The notes beneath the pieces are model-generated. The model had not been told where the DNA came from, searched no databases, and worked only from the letters and a program-made list of their open reading frames with translations. Positions 63,101 to 64,000 of a DNA stretch of 64,000 nucleotides are shown piece by piece; position 1 is the first letter of the stretch; each line of letters begins with the position of its first letter. This DNA is from Onchocerca volvulus (lineage: Eukaryota; Nematoda; Chromadorea; Rhabditida; Onchocercidae). Made by a program: the position numbers and the translations under genes. The stretch covers positions 2,334,646 to 2,398,645 of the forward strand of contig HG738136.1 in NCBI GenBank assembly GCA_000499405.2, read 5' to 3'.

Positions 63101-64000
63101 TTTGAAATTCGATTGAAAAGTGTTGTTATGCAAAAAATTTTGATAAATATTGGATATTTGAAGTTTTATATTTAAAATTTGATTATTTAAATTCTTTAAT
63201 TTAGTTTTGGTTTATTAATGAAGTATTACATAGTGATTGCATTGTATATAGCAGTGATCGTTGGCTTACTGCAGTTTATGAAAATTTGACAAAATTAAAA
63301 TTGGAATTTAAATCTTTGGAAGATACCAATATACCATTAATAAATATTATTGAAGGTATCATTTTAACAAACTATGAGAAAATTTATTTTAAATTCGAGT
63401 TTTTAATTTTTAAATAAAAATTTAATTCCAATATCTTTACTGTATCTTTAGATGTTTATTACTTCTTTTTTTTTTATCATTTTGTATTTACAACCTTGCT
63501 TTTTATATTTCATATTCGGGAATATTTTATATTGAAATTAAATTTAATTAATTCCTGCATAGGTTTAATTATCATTTTTTGATTAAAATTTGAAATCAAT
63601 TCCAGATTATACTGGGCATGGTACCCAAATAATGAGTGATGTACGACGAATACAACAACTGCTCACTAAACGTAGTAAACATTCTTTAGCTGGTACGTTT
63701 GATTATTCGAAAATTTTAATTTTATTAAAATTGAGTTAATTATTTATGATTTTCGAAAAAAAAAGAAAAAGAAAATTTAATTTTATAGCATAAAAAGACA
63801 ATGTCCATATCAAATATTATCTGTAAATTGATCATTATTTTAATAAATCGATCGTTATTTTTAATTTTTGTAAAAGAAAATTAAAATTACAAATGTTATT
63901 GCTTGGAAATCAAAATCATTGTTAATGAATTAATTGGAAATGAATTAAGTATTTTCAGCCTGTAGAGCATGCCGATGGCTTTTGCTAACAACTTGGGATA
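56101..64000 (+). CDS. ARFGEF3: ARFGEF3/BIG3-like protein, N-terminal part (3' end beyond window)
   Basis: Seventeen exons give about 701 residues: 56101-56182, 56571-56776, 57379-57510, 57638-57706, 58160-58261, 58710-58900, 59427-59588, 59687-59819, 60179-60337, 60521-60644, 60966-61060, 61233-61331, 61792-61918, 62757-62899, 63205-63355, 63606-63692 and 63959 to the window end. All phases agree. The product is a helical-repeat protein. Segments such as CDKCLHVLQLSLQCKHQKIN, AIYSILSSQ, EIDEAIQEFASNFFS and LNSDAIYLTTYAALVV follow the order of the N-terminal region of vertebrate BIG3 (brefeldin A-inhibited GEF-like protein 3). A hydrophilic linker (KHDNREDNMKESEMIRSNS) sits at about 455-520. 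BIG3 proteins act in the secretory pathway and largely lack a working Sec7 GEF domain; that region would lie downstream and cannot be judged here. The intron after 62899 uses a GC donor. BIG1/2 or MON2 relatives are less likely. Confidence 0.75.
59082..59160. repeat. ATT / ATTA / ATTT microsatellite
   Basis: (ATT)n runs into (AATT)n and then (TATT)n with single-base interruptions, in an intron of the BIG3-like gene. Confidence 0.7.
60056..60136. repeat. Uninterrupted poly-A run of about 81 nt
   Basis: Homopolymer in the intron before the exon at 60179. It could be a retroposed poly-A tail, slippage, or an assembly estimate of true length. No source sequence with target-site duplication was recognised beside it. 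Confidence 0.8.
61095..61190. repeat. 23-bp minisatellite, about 4 units
   Basis: ACTTTCCGGTTGTATGTTCT recurs at a 23-bp step with single substitutions (GGTTGGATG, TGACTTTCC, AAATTTCC), in an intron of the BIG3-like gene. Confidence 0.8.

Overview
The window looks like nuclear DNA of a nematode, most likely a spirurid/filarial-type (clade III) worm. It is very AT-rich with many homopolymer runs. Every gene is split into small exons by introns of roughly 0.2-3.4 kb. Acceptors are mostly the nematode type TTTTCAG/TTTTTAG. The proteins (HRDL-1/gp78, a DUF229 protein, DIPK1/FAM69, MEAF6, VPS34, a BIG3-like protein) are an animal set, and DUF229 proteins are typical of nematodes. The species assignment is inference. 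No bacterial-type features (operons, ribosome binding sites, CRISPR) are present.

Layout: (1) 3-3403 (+), 3' part of a four-helix membrane protein gene. (2) 3.4-11.9 kb, no convincing gene but many repeats: a dispersed 190-bp repeat, a 335-bp duplication, and three different tandem arrays stacked between 10.0 and 11.5 kb. (3) 11881-16973 (+), complete 12-exon AMFR/gp78 (HRDL-1) ER ubiquitin ligase. (4) 17.0-24.7 kb, gene-poor, with several diverged tandem duplications and one orphan exon-like block. (5) 24754-35130 (+), complete 14-exon DUF229 gene; its first intron carries a broken Helitron-type helicase on the opposite strand, flanked by inverted repeats. (6) 38454-43780 (-), 9-exon DIPK1/FAM69 secretory-pathway kinase-like gene. 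(7) 44770-45716 (+), MEAF6 (NuA4/HBO1 acetyltransferase subunit), divergent from DIPK1. (8) 47050-54390 (+), complete 15-exon class III PI 3-kinase VPS34 with an unusual residue in the catalytic loop. (9) 56101 to beyond 64000 (+), first 17 exons of an ARFGEF3/BIG3-like gene, including a GC-AG intron.

The genes do not form a pathway operon. They are unlinked housekeeping and membrane-system genes: ER-associated degradation, ER/secretory kinase-like protein, endosomal lipid kinase, a Golgi/secretory GEF-like protein, and chromatin acetylation. The exon models below were built by hand. For each complete gene the exon lengths add up to a multiple of three and splice phases agree at every junction, but there is no transcript evidence. 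I did not find a convincing new biological system. The observations most worth checking are the antisense Helitron relic with flanking inverted repeats, the VPS34 DRHLHN motif, the DIPK1 EF-hand-like loop lacking acidic residues, and the stacked higher-order arrays upstream of HRDL-1.
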